From Diplonema japonicum (taxonomy: Eukaryota; Euglenozoa; Diplonemea; Diplonemida; Diplonemidae), in the NCBI GenBank assembly GCA_964019335.1, contig OZ025748.1, forward strand, positions 124,001 through 188,000: a stretch of 64,000 nt of DNA. The letters are read 5' to 3'. Numbering within the stretch: the first letter of the stretch is position 1; the number at the start of each line of letters is the position of its first letter. The translations under genes were made by a program, and so were the position numbers. The notes beneath the pieces are model-generated. The model searched no databases, was not told the origin of the DNA, and saw only the letters and a program-made list of their open reading frames with translations. Of this stretch, positions 21,501 to 30,589 are shown piece by piece.

Positions 21501-21724
21501 TTGTATCCTTCACATCTAGTAAGGTAGGAAGCGAGAGGTCTCGAGGGTCCCCCCCGAGGAGCCCAAGAGCCGGGTTCAACCTCAACGAGAGCACCATGCT
21601 GACAGGGTCCGTTCATAAAATGCGAAAATCGCCTGGTTCGCCTGGGAAAAACTCGGGTGACCCGGAAGGGGGTTTTCAGACAGGGGTGACGGATGACGGG
21701 CACGCTGTGTCTGAATATTTATAG
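18533..21724 (+). CDS. CPA1-family sodium/proton antiporter, SOS1/NHE-like, long cytosolic tail
   Basis: 1063 residues. The first 430 contain about a dozen membrane segments with CPA1 signatures: FFPLLIFESAFKL, and IAPSDPIAATTVLKELGA near residue 155, followed by LVEGESLLNEGTAVMLYS, which carry the Asp-Pro and Glu/Asn residues of the ion site. Spacing and sequence are nearer to plant SOS1 and sperm-type exchangers than to bacterial NhaA. The remaining 630 residues form a helical cytosolic tail; SOS1-type tails carry a cyclic-nucleotide-binding-like domain, possibly present around residues 770-960, but I cannot confirm it. The extreme C-terminus is Ser/Pro/Gly-rich and probably disordered, a plausible phosphorylation region. 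Expected to export sodium in exchange for protons at the plasma or a contractile-vacuole membrane. Confidence 0.85.
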   Translation: MGDSSPGDVAHDEDAPWAVFSLAVTMLVGLLVREVQQSEFDGAAVFVKKVPFAVWMFSFGLAAGGLNRTGFLTDEHTNVSETDPKLLIQIFFPLLIFESAFKLNIHGFMKMVKSCVFLAGPGLISSVGFYSLLSKLTFGYDWTWEESFLFGCVIAPSDPIAATTVLKELGADSSLSSLVEGESLLNEGTAVMLYSICKVAVLKPDFTWDLSVGYTFMKVCLLGPAIGLVAGTCLAAFLGTVTNNPLTEIGATLASSYALFFVCEEYGGASGVLGLLVMGLFMSSRKFCISPGVEQIHSQFWNVIAYFGNTFVFALAGLVVGKKTLGTHISCKDCIVLVNIYLFTNVMRFCIVFFFLPLMAPKGCVDIAQGVVVSCCGFKGAVGLILAMALVTTKHTGDAEFSQKVAEKILFHTSGLVLLTLLVNGLLSKPLMLYLGYDKIPARRKAAMNAAYQKILSDMQDSCYNYSRDKELVGVNWEIVGMFVDERNQLEDPYKNRKVHPLEKFHASEEARTTYLNALKSNFYKQYEEGALGYNTLRRLVALVDEVIEIPYEPLTCSAIMSHSNTFQFSEKLRKIPFYNNYFLLPMLHNRYEAIVAYIRAQGAAMEAITATAPSKRIVQDLISNNLEEVSAARGIMADFAETFPVISSAIMTKLITRVILNHARRTVLNVLHSGFLENPDADLLLGLVEKSVRRLERANMVQKISGTPMEARRILSEADFTRRITDATERDRFLSGWFIVKYHAEDKIDPEMLHFIIDGLVTNITGNETHGPGSLLLQSDSFSKLRHPDGIAITSVVCACLPPTIFSIFVKNTAVATPLRFYYCSHIARRLLHLSEPFNKLSFCEIMRHCKKGAMAVRNTGEGFKKDFEALTSHSETNPLTVSTNNSFRRQIVNPLDTPAISSDKHILLLIEGTIESEQLIITGPCNLSNSSDVVYTAKTMDTLIFRIPPFEGLELALIAGLVPSKAVKPLTSAASYSSRSSRMSHSTIVSFTSSKVGSERSRGSPPRSPRAGFNLNESTMLTGSVHKMRKSPGSPGKNSGDPEGGFQTGVTDDGHAVSEYL

Positions 21725-21839
21725 GGAGATGGTAAGAGTCCGATGTGACTTCATTGTGAAAAAAGCGCAGGTGACCCAGAAGGGAGTCCCCATATGACGG
21801 AAACGCTGTTTTTTCTAATGTTTTTTTTTTTTTTTTTTT

Positions 21840-24317
21840 TTTTTTGCTGGAACAAGTAAACAAATTTTTGAAAAGAATTGTTATTGCAAAAAAGAGTAGA
21901 GGCAGCTTGTCCGTTTATCCCTACTGTAGGTGAAAACGGCTTGCACAAACAATCAGCCGACTCTTTTTCACAGACCTATTACTGTATCGAGCGCATTCTA
22001 TCGGCTCTGGGCTGGCGCACGACTACCAGCCATCCTCGAATGGCAAGAGGAGTGGATTACTCCGCTCCAATTCGGCTTCAGACCGGAACACAGACAGATG
22101 ACCTCCTCGCGAAGGTCTGCACCAGTGTGGAGTTGGCAAAAGTATCTGGCAACCACCTTTGGGGTCTCTCGGTCGACTTCAAGAAATGCTTTGACTCTGT
22201 CCCCCACGCACTCACGTTCGAACTGGTCGATCGGTTAGGCCAAAGCCAGCTCATCCTGAGACCGATCAAGGCCATCTACTCTGACCTAATCCGCCGCCTA
22301 CGTTTCCCCGTGGGAGTAGGTGCTCCATTCCGAACCACGAATGGAATACTCCAGGGATGCCCGATCTCGCCCGTTTTCATCAACGCAATCCTTGCCATCT
22401 TCACCAAGAAATGTACGGCAAATCCAAGAAACGCACACCCAGTGTCATATGCAGACGACCTTAACTTCACGTCAATTACCTCGGAGGCCGCGGTTCAGCG
22501 TTCCGTAAATCTACTAGGCAGCCTTTGCAAGCTCACGGGGATGACCGTACACCCGAAGAAGACCAGGTCATTTGGAACGAAACCCAAATACCGGGGGAAT
22601 GTGAAGTTGAACGGAGAGACCTTTGCCACGACCAGTAGTCTGCAAATCTTAGGGGTACAAATCTACTTCCAGCCGAGCAGGAGGGATAACTCGAGGGTCC
22701 ACAAAGCCCTGGCCGAAATAGAACGCCTCGTCTCAACTAGGCTATACCACGATCGCAAGGTACGGATCATCGCAGAGAACATCCTGCCATCCGCCTTCTA
22801 CGGCATCCTGTTCGACCCGATCCCGGACTCTTGGCTGGAGAAATTGAAAAAGCGGATCACTCTTTGCGTCTGGGGTGCCCGCAACCCAATGCGCTCCTCC
22901 AGCGCCCTGCTGGGAATTGCCCATAAGGGACACACCCTGGACCCGTACTCTACTGCGATCTACAAGGCCATCTCTACTCTGGGACGACTTTGCACACGAC
23001 ATTCGAACAAGTCCCTTTTCATATCATGCTGGGAAGCGTACAGGAGAGCAAGGGATCAAGGCTCTCCATCTTTTCCGATGGGACCATTTGCCAATGCAGA
23101 CCTATGGCTCCGAGAAATAGGGTCAAGGTGGAAGGACTTCCAGACGAAGATACTACCGCAAGGCAAACAGCTCCTGAAACACGAGATCAGGACGCTGCTG
23201 AAAGCCAAACTACGTGAGGATCTGGCCGAAGAGCGAGACACCAGGGGGTCGAAACAGGCATTGACGAGGAGAAAACGAACTTCCTCCACAACGAGGTGAC
23301 GACCACCAACCCACAGAAAGCAAGGAGGATACTTTGTGCTATTGCGGGCGCGATGCTTCCCCTACACCCCAGAGCTTACGGCGACATGAACGGCTCACAT
23401 ACGAAATGCCTGGGGTGTGGCACACCATATAACATTGGGAACGGGACCAGCTCCCTACTACAACATACGATCTGGCAATGCCCAGCGCACGCCGACTGCA
23501 GAACGACCAACACTGACCGCATTCGGCTGGTGCAAGACCACGTCAGCTGGCCAAGCTGCGCCCGACTACACGGCATTATTACCTCTGATATGGACATAAG
23601 CCTGACAAGTGTCAAGGAACTACACCTGATGTTTGCGGAAATTGCGGGGAAACTCGAGAGCCTGCACACCGAGAAGCAGGTCAGATACGACAATCTGCAC
23701 TTCTGGAAAAGACCATTCCAACCGGGAAACCTATTAGAACCGAAACCCCTCATTTGGTATCACAAGCACGGGCTGGGGAAGAAGTACTTCCCGGGGCTGA
23801 TCCCGTTTGTCCTCAAATGGCTGAGTGCCCTGAAATGGGGCAAGGATGGAGGGCAAGTGTCCAAGGCGGAGCTTGCTGTCGACTTCATAGCAACGGAGAG
23901 AATCCACATGGGTGGTGAAGACCTGGCATGCTGGGCTAGGAAAATCGGAAGAATCCTCAACGTCCTGGACAGGGCACACAGAACAGGAACGGGGAATCAC
24001 CTGATTCCAGCAGAAACTAAGAAGTCAGTACACTCACTGCGTACCCTGGGGCTCCACAGCCATTCCATCATTGGATACTCCACTCGTCCGGTCTTCGCGT
24101 CCCCGAAGGCAACCCACCCGATCCTAGAGGAGCAACTGCGGACGCATTGCATCCTCAACAACTCGCTAGTCGGTTTCACGCCCAAGCTGCTGATGAGATA
24201 CTACGACGGGCCTAAGGCACTACCACGACAGAAGGGATCAAACACTAGATGAGTTGATTGTCGTTAGGCGATCCTGTCACAAACTGCAGGTTCCCTTCAA
24301 AGACATCTTTTTTTTTT
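21840..24317 (+). mobile_element. 5'-truncated, frameshifted non-LTR (LINE) retrotransposon
   Basis: Starts after a T run that follows the antiporter gene and ends with a short 3' tail (GGCGATCCTGTCACAAAC, then GCAGGTTCCC) running into a T tract. It holds the reverse-transcriptase region and C-terminal zinc-binding region but no endonuclease domain, consistent with 5' truncation. Two small relics elsewhere (5652, 10432) carry a related tail. Confidence 0.8.
21930..24252 (+). pseudogene. LINE reverse transcriptase, broken by two frameshifts
   Basis: Three frames must be joined. The piece 21930-22110 has RPITVSSAFYRLWA and LQFGFRPEHRQ (RT motifs 0-1). The frame used to 23299 has LSVDFKKCFDSVPH, with the first catalytic Asp, GILQGCPISPVF, and SYADDLNFTS, with the YADD catalytic box. 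After TGA near 23297 the sequence continues in another frame to TGA at 24252 and includes CLGCGTP...QHTIWQCPAH, a CCHC-type zinc-binding pattern found at the C-terminus of many LINE proteins. Catalytic residues remain, so inactivation comes from the frameshifts and truncation. Confidence 0.8.
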
Positions 24318-24875
24318 GTAAAATGTCACAAATTTAATAATTTGTTGTTTTCGCTGCAGTTTGTTTCGTTTTTTTTATGACACCCAAAGGGGGGGGGGGG
24401 AGAATATATTCTTGTTGTTTCCCCCCCCCCTCCCTTTTTTTCTGTTACAAAAATTTTTATCTTTTTCGAAAAGAAATTTTTTTATAACTATATTTGTGCC
24501 TTTCGCAGTTTCTTTTGCATAATGTGGCATTCTCTTTTTTCCGAAAGTAGATAACTAGCGGAACCACCCCCCCCCCCCCCCCCCCCCCCTGCAACAACTA
24601 GATAAAAAAATATACTAAATCCTACATCACCTCAGAGTGCGTTAATCTGTTTCCACAGATAGGGGGGGGGGGGGGGGGGGGGTGCTCTTCTGCCACTTTT
24701 TTTTTTAAACGTTTTTTTTTTTATTTCCTTCTTTACCTTTCCCATTTAAATGTCTTTTTTTTTCTTCTTTTAATTATCACTTATTTACAACATCCACCCC
24801 CCCCCCTTTTTTTATTTCCCCCTCAAACTTCAAGGAAGATTCTAAGAAAAGGGAGGGGGGGGGGGGGGGGGAAAG
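24318..24875. other. Intergenic homopolymer region
   Basis: C runs (about 24568-24589), G runs (24662-24682; 24852-24873) and T runs. The final G run ends a few bases before the next start codon, an unusual 5' context. No gene seen. Confidence 0.7.
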
Positions 24876-27191
24876 ATGGTGTCGAACAGAGAGCGTCCAA
24901 AAAAGAAGAAGAGAAAGCTCCACAAGAGGCAAGAATATGAGATTTCCGAAGTAAGGCGGCAACTGAGACAGCTTGTGACAAAACTGAGGACACTGCTGGT
25001 GGGGAAGTCGCGTCGGGGCGACGTGGGGAAACTGTGTCAAGACATTTCGAGGCTGATCGATATTTCGGAGGACAACTTAAACACTGCTATAAAATGCAAG
25101 GCGGTTCTAACCCTAGTGAAGGCGGGGAAAAAAAGCCCCATTGAGGCCGCGCACTCCCTACAATCTGTTACATATTATAAAAAAGGACGCGAGGCCGCTA
25201 TAGAAAGAGAAGATTTCCTGGACATGCTATCAGGATGGGTGAAGACCCCGGAACCTCTCATGCTCCGCCCTGTCTACCGGCTTCTCAGCAACGTGGTCCT
25301 TGAAAAAAACCAGGCTGAAAAGCTGATGTTAAAAGTTGACATTATTCCGTGGGCGGCGAGACTTCTATCTGACCCCGAGGCACCGCACGCTGTAATTTGT
25401 TTCGTTTTGAACAGTATTTGCACGTTTTTTCCTGAGAAAATCCCCACATTCTCCGAGCTTCTCATCCAAGCCCCTTCATCACTGACAAATCTTATTGCAG
25501 CGGGAGTTTACGACGACGATGCCTTTCGTCAAGACACGGAAGGCGCGCAAGATCTTTTTGATCTGCTCCTTCTCAACAACCACATCTACCCCCACACTGT
25601 TTTCCGCGATCCATCGGGAGAAGGTGTCGGAGCTGTCCTGGCTCTTGTGGAAGAACACGTCCAAGCAGCAAAAGTGTGTTTATCGGCTTGGGGTACAGAA
25701 GACGAAGGAGTAAAACCGCTTCTATCGCTTCCTTTGAAAACGTCAACCATGAACATGGTGATGCTCGCACCGCATTCAAAACGGATCGCGAAAATATTGA
25801 AAGATCGAAATGGTGCGGTGGAGCATCTTGTGAAACACAACCCGGAGGTTGCGTCGGAGCTGATCGAGGTTCTGTGGCCGTCGGAGAAAAAACAAAAACA
25901 AGTAGAGAATATACCATTGAAAGACAGTTTCATGGAGGCTATCGACAAATTTATTGACCAAACGAGCGAATCTAGTTCTGAGTTCTTCGATATCGGCGAT
26001 GTCCAACACCGCACAGAAGCCGCGTACGCCCTGTCCTCTTCACGACCAGGAACCATAATCTTCGAAAAAAAATCCGATTTTTTCGGAACATGCACGGTAA
26101 CCCGGTATCCCCAATGGTGCACGGTCAGATACAACGAGACAGAACAAGGAATTTGCTACACGGGATATCCTGGGGTTCCGGGGTATAACAACGGTGCTCC
26201 CATCGCAACGGTGTTGGGATACGACTATATAAAATCAATGGCGGCGGTGATGTTAAAACACAGCACGGTTTATAAAGATTTACCGGTGGTGTGTGTTGGG
26301 TTGGGAAGCGGTGCGTTGCCCAACTTCGCCGCGAAGTTGTTCGACAAGGCCAGCGTTGTTGTCTATGAAATCGACCCTGTATCGTTAGAAGCCTGCGAGG
26401 CAATGCGGTTCGCCGCTGCAGATAATTTAAACATTGTGGTGAGCGATGCCGGGAAGGGGCTTGCAAAGCTGCCTAGTGCAGTCTGTTCTGTCATCCTGCT
26501 CGATGCGTACAATGAATCAGGAGGGATTCCAAAACATCTCCGGGAGAAAAAATTTCTCTCGCTTGTCGGTTCTAAACTGGCTCACGGTGGGACGGTGATT
26601 TGTAATCTCCACAACGGGCCACCCGATTCTGTTGCACGACACCAAGCCTGCGAGTATATAAAAAAACTGTCCTCGGCTGTCGGTCCCGTCAAAATCATAA
26701 AGCTCACCACTCAGCAGTCAAATCTCGTCGTCGCCGCTGTAAAACCGCAAAAAAAACAACAAATCGTCAATGAAACCTGCACCCCAAACACATCCCTCTT
26801 GGAATTTGAACCAGACCATTGTCTTGGCGATACTTTTACTTATGGCGATGGGCCCACCGATCCTGATGGATTGCCAACTGGGTTGTGGGGAGTCGATTCA
26901 AAAGATTCAAAAGAAACTGAAGAAGAATGCGAGGAGGATGAGGAGAACGAGGAGAAAAAACAAGAAGAAGAATGCGAGCCGGAAAGTTCAGCGGAGTCAT
27001 CCACCCCACGCCAACGGGTTATTGAACTAATTGAAATATCTTCCGGAGAAGGGGAACGGGAAGAACCGATTAAAAAAAAAAAAAGCGTCAAGAGGAAGAG
27101 GAAAAGGGAGCCCGGTGAGGTTCCAAAAAAGCAACGAAAAAAAAAGAAAAAATTAGTTAAGGTCAAGGAAGAGAGGGAAAAGATGAGTTAG
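24876..27191 (+). CDS. Nuclear spermidine-synthase-like methyltransferase with helical N-terminal domain
   Basis: 771 residues. Near residue 10 a basic cluster (RPKKKKRKLHKR) and at the C-terminus KKKKSVKRKRKR and KKQRKKKKK look like nuclear localisation signals. Residues about 20-360 are helical, ARM/HEAT-like. Residues about 400-620 form a Rossmann methyltransferase or spermidine-synthase fold: VCVGLGSGALPNF (AdoMet loop, near 474), VVYEIDPVSLEAC (acidic end of beta2), VVSDAGKGLAKL, and ILLDAYNESGGIP. The sequence style is that of the C-terminal METTL13/eEF1A-KNMT domain. The substrate is unknown. An acidic stretch (about 675-705) separates the enzyme from the basic tail. Chromatin or nucleolar protein methylation is a guess. 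Confidence 0.75.
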   Translation: MVSNRERPKKKKRKLHKRQEYEISEVRRQLRQLVTKLRTLLVGKSRRGDVGKLCQDISRLIDISEDNLNTAIKCKAVLTLVKAGKKSPIEAAHSLQSVTYYKKGREAAIEREDFLDMLSGWVKTPEPLMLRPVYRLLSNVVLEKNQAEKLMLKVDIIPWAARLLSDPEAPHAVICFVLNSICTFFPEKIPTFSELLIQAPSSLTNLIAAGVYDDDAFRQDTEGAQDLFDLLLLNNHIYPHTVFRDPSGEGVGAVLALVEEHVQAAKVCLSAWGTEDEGVKPLLSLPLKTSTMNMVMLAPHSKRIAKILKDRNGAVEHLVKHNPEVASELIEVLWPSEKKQKQVENIPLKDSFMEAIDKFIDQTSESSSEFFDIGDVQHRTEAAYALSSSRPGTIIFEKKSDFFGTCTVTRYPQWCTVRYNETEQGICYTGYPGVPGYNNGAPIATVLGYDYIKSMAAVMLKHSTVYKDLPVVCVGLGSGALPNFAAKLFDKASVVVYEIDPVSLEACEAMRFAAADNLNIVVSDAGKGLAKLPSAVCSVILLDAYNESGGIPKHLREKKFLSLVGSKLAHGGTVICNLHNGPPDSVARHQACEYIKKLSSAVGPVKIIKLTTQQSNLVVAAVKPQKKQQIVNETCTPNTSLLEFEPDHCLGDTFTYGDGPTDPDGLPTGLWGVDSKDSKETEEECEEDEENEEKKQEEECEPESSAESSTPRQRVIELIEISSGEGEREEPIKKKKSVKRKRKREPGEVPKKQRKKKKKLVKVKEEREKMS

Positions 27192-27506
27192 AACAAAAGG
27201 GAAAAAAAATGGAGGGGGGTTGCAATAAGAAAAAAAAAAGATTTGTTATCCCATTGTAGAAAAAAGAAAAAATGAAAAAAAAAAAGAACATAGCTACCGC
27301 CTACCATCCCCCCCGTATGTCGTTAAATCACTCCTTTTTTTTTCCTTCTTCCACGGGTTTTTCCCCTTTCAAATACTCAATATGGCACTCCGGTAAAAAG
27401 AGAAGGAAAGAAGGGGGGGGGGGGGGGGGGGGGAACAGGGAGAGAACAAAGAAAATATTGAAAGCGTTTTGGGAAAGAAAACCGTCAGAAGAAGAAGAGT
27501 GTTTTT

Positions 27507-27542
<36 letters not shown>

Positions 27543-27647
27543 TTATTGTTGTTGTTGTTGTTTTTGTTTTTTAACCCCTTTTTTTCTCCGATTTTTTGTC
27601 GGCTCAAAGCCGTGCTTGTACGCACGGAAAGGAAAAAGAAAAAGAGA

Positions 27648-27678
<31 letters not shown>

Positions 27679-27970
27679 GAAGAAGAAAAAATGAAAACAT
27701 TGGGGGGGTTTTTTTTTTAAATTATTTTTTTATTTTTTCCGCCTTTTTATTTTTATATTTCCTTCATTTCACAGTGTACTGCCCACGTCACTTCTTTTTT
27801 CTTTCTTTCTTTCTTTCTTTCTTTCTTTTTTTTTTTTTTTCACCCCGGGAGGACTGCTTCTTTTTCTGCCCCCTGCTCTTCTGACAACCCTTTTTTTTTT
27901 TCCCCCACGCTTCTCATCTAAAAAAAAAAAACCTGTTCACACAAAGGGAAAAAAAAAAAAAAAAAAAAAA
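27192..27970. other. Intergenic homopolymer region
   Basis: Contains long T and A runs, a TTG/TTATTG microsatellite near 27541-27562 and a (TTTC)n tract near 27793-27830, then a 22-A run directly before the next ATG. No gene seen. Confidence 0.7.
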
Positions 27971-28641
27971 ATGATGAAGAAGGCTGTAATGGGAAGCGTG
28001 GTGGCGATGGCTGCAACGTCCGCGTGCTTGAGGTGGTCGACAAGAACCACTATAAGCAAGCAAAACATAACATTATATAGGGGAAAGGAAGGGGTGGATA
28101 CAGAATGGAAGGGGGGACCCTTGATCATTTTCGCAGGCTCTTTCAACCCTCTACACGAAGGCCACCTGAAGCTAGCACACGCAGCACAAAGAAAACTAGG
28201 CGGGGGAAAGAGAGTCGTTTATGAAATCACAGTCCGCAACGCTGACAAAGGCCAAATCACCGAAGAGGAAATCCAAAAACGAGTCACACAATTCACCACC
28301 AGTAACCTATGGGTCGCAGTGACACCTTTCTCTCTATACATCGAAAAGGCACATTGCTTCCCAGGGTCTGTGTTCATTGTGGGTTATGACACCGTAGTTC
28401 GAATTCTGGACGATAAGTACTACCCACAAGGAGCGGCTTCCGTCCTCCGGGAGCTGCAGTCCCTCGGGGTGAGCTTCTTGGTGGCGGGGAGGCACGACAA
28501 GGATGGAAAATGGCAGGAGTTAGATCCAGCTGCGCACCCTGTCGCGAAGGACTTCCCCACCATGTTCACAACACTGACAAAGGATGAATTTTGCGTGAAG
28601 CTCAGCTCCACTGAACTCCGGCAAAACGGTGCGCGGTTATG

Positions 28642-28642
<1 letters not shown>
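27971..28642 (+). CDS. HxGH-type nucleotidyltransferase (NMN adenylyltransferase/cytidylyltransferase superfamily)
   Basis: 223 residues. The N-terminus (residues 1-25) is hydrophobic with basic residues and could be a membrane anchor or organelle-targeting sequence. GSFNPLHEGHLKLA near residue 60 holds the HxGH nucleotide-binding motif, and SSTELRQ near residue 215 corresponds to the ISSTxxR motif of the superfamily. Between them are VGYDTVVRILDDKYY and FLVAGRHD, typical of the alpha/beta core. The order matches NadD/NMNAT, so an NAD-synthesis role is possible, but related enzymes make CDP-alcohols; I cannot pick the substrate. Starts immediately after a 22-A leader. Confidence 0.75.
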
Positions 28643-28672
<30 letters not shown>

Positions 28673-28701
28673 GTTCAAGGGTATTAGGAAGAAAAAAAAA
28701 A

Positions 28702-28731
<30 letters not shown>

Positions 28732-28732
<1 letters not shown>

Positions 28733-29133
28733 TGTCAAGCGTCTGTTCCGATGAGCTTCCCCCCGTCCTCCTCGCGGATTTCGACGACTGCAGTGAACTG
28801 GGAGAGGGCGAGCCTGTAGAGGATTTCGTCCCCCAAGCACACGATCTCCAAATGGCGGTCGGCGACATGAATGCAGCAGCGGGGTTGCCCCTCGGGGGTA
28901 TGGGGCTGTATCAATACCCCGGGTTGCCTCTTATGGGTATGGGTGGTATGGGTGTGCCTAAGGTGCAGCTAGTGCCTGTTCCCATCCCAATGATGTCGGC
29001 GCCCTTCATGGGTACACCGCTACCTTGCACTGATGAGGGGAGCTCTGCCTCGGGGGCATCTACCCCTCCTCATGGAACTAACGGGCTAAATGTAAGGGCA
29101 AAGGAATTTATCCCTCAGTTGGTATGCGGGTGA
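28732..29133 (+). CDS. Small Met/Gly/Pro-rich protein with C-terminal PAM2 motif
   Basis: 133 residues from the ATG at 28732, chosen because upstream codons come only from homopolymer. Residues 1-45 are acidic; 50-95 are rich in Met, Gly, Pro and Leu (GLPLGGMGLYQYPGLPLMGM) and probably disordered. The end, NGLNVRAKEFIPQL, matches the PAM2 consensus (Leu-Asn..Ala-Lys-x-Phe-x-Pro) that binds the MLLE domain of cytoplasmic poly(A)-binding protein, as in PAIP1/2, GW182 and eRF3. The protein is therefore probably a PABP-interacting regulator of mRNA translation or stability. There is no other domain. It starts after a long A run. Confidence 0.65.
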
Positions 29134-30585
29134 AATCTTGGGGAAAAAAAAAAAAAAAAAAAAAAGCTCCACCGGTACCCCTCACCTGCAAGCGTTGTTT
29201 TCCCGTCCGAGCCTGTGGAAGGAATCCCTATTTCACAAGCGAGTTTCCCTAACCGGGCGTGAGTTTTTTTTTTTTTTTTTTAAATTGCTTGTTAAACAAT
29301 GTTCAGAGAATAAAATATCAGTTTTTAAACAGTTTTTAAAAAAAAAGATCATTTTTTTTTTTTTTTTTCGCTCCCATTTTTTTTTTTTTTTTCCCTCTCT
29401 GTTCTTGAGTCTTAAACTTACTAACGTTTTTTTTTTTTTTTTTTTAAGGGTGGCCTTCCCCACTCCCTTCACCCCCCCCCTTTATTTCTTCATTTTTGGG
29501 TCGTTGCTAACAACTCCCCCTTCCCGTCCCGTATAGCGATTTTTTTGTTTACGAGAGGGGGGGGGCAAAATAATTTTACTAAGCTAACGTTTTCTTCGCT
29601 CACCCAATGGATGTGTTCCTTTGAGTGGGATTTAAAAAAAAAAAACCTTTATTTCTATTTTTTTTTTTTTTCCTCCCCATTTCCCCAAAATGGGAGTTTT
29701 TTGTCAGTTGTGTTTAAGGGGGAAACAAAAAAAAAAGGGGGAAATAGAAAAAGGAAAAAAAAAAAAGGGATCTTTGATTGTCGCAAAAAAAAAAAAAAAA
29801 ACTTTTTTTTTTTATATGCAGGACGATATTTTCTCTTTATTATTATTATTTTTCCCCCCTTTTCTCCCGTACTATCTTTCATACATTTCTTTTTGTCACA
29901 GAGGGAAAAAAAAAATAAAAAGAAGGCATCGGTGAAGAAAAAGGGATAATAAATACGAAGAAAAAAGGGAGGGGGGAATACGAAAAAGAAAAGAAAAAAA
30001 AAAAACAATTACTTTGTTGTGTTAGTTTCGACAATGATATTAATCTCGGCGGAAAAAAAAGTGCGCGCACTATGCGTAGCACGCTTGCCTTAAAAAAAAA
30101 AAAAAAGCTGGCGGGGATGGGGGAGAAGGGAAGTACTGCAAAAAAGAGATTTTCCTATTTACCGATTTTTTTAAAAATAAACATTTACCATACAATTTTT
30201 ACACAAAAAAAGTTTTTTTTTTTCAAACAAAAATAAATTCCACACATTAGAAAAAAAAAAAAAAAAAAAAAAACTTCTCTCTTTTGCAGTACAATTAATA
30301 TCCTTTCCTCCTTCGTTGCCTCTGATATCTTTTTTTTTTTCTCTTCTTTCTATTTCCCCCCCCCCACTTTTTTTTTCATTCATCATCTTTCTATTTTTTC
30401 TTTTGCCTGTGTTCTCCCTCTCTGGTGTAGGTTATAAAGTTTCCCCCCCCCCTTTTTTTTGTTCTTCCACAAAAAAAAGAAAAAAAAAAAGAAAAAAAAA
30501 AAGAGAAGAAGAAAAAAAGAGGACGACGGTGGGCAGGGACTAGGGTCCCCGAGAACTTCCCCGCGTTCTTTTTTTATTTTTATTT
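29134..30585. other. Intergenic homopolymer region
   Basis: Long A/T runs with a little unique sequence (29160-29260, 30010-30110). I find no open frame with non-repetitive composition and no RNA gene. It ends at the left boundary of the piggyBac relic. Confidence 0.65.
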
Positions 30586-30589
30586 TTAT

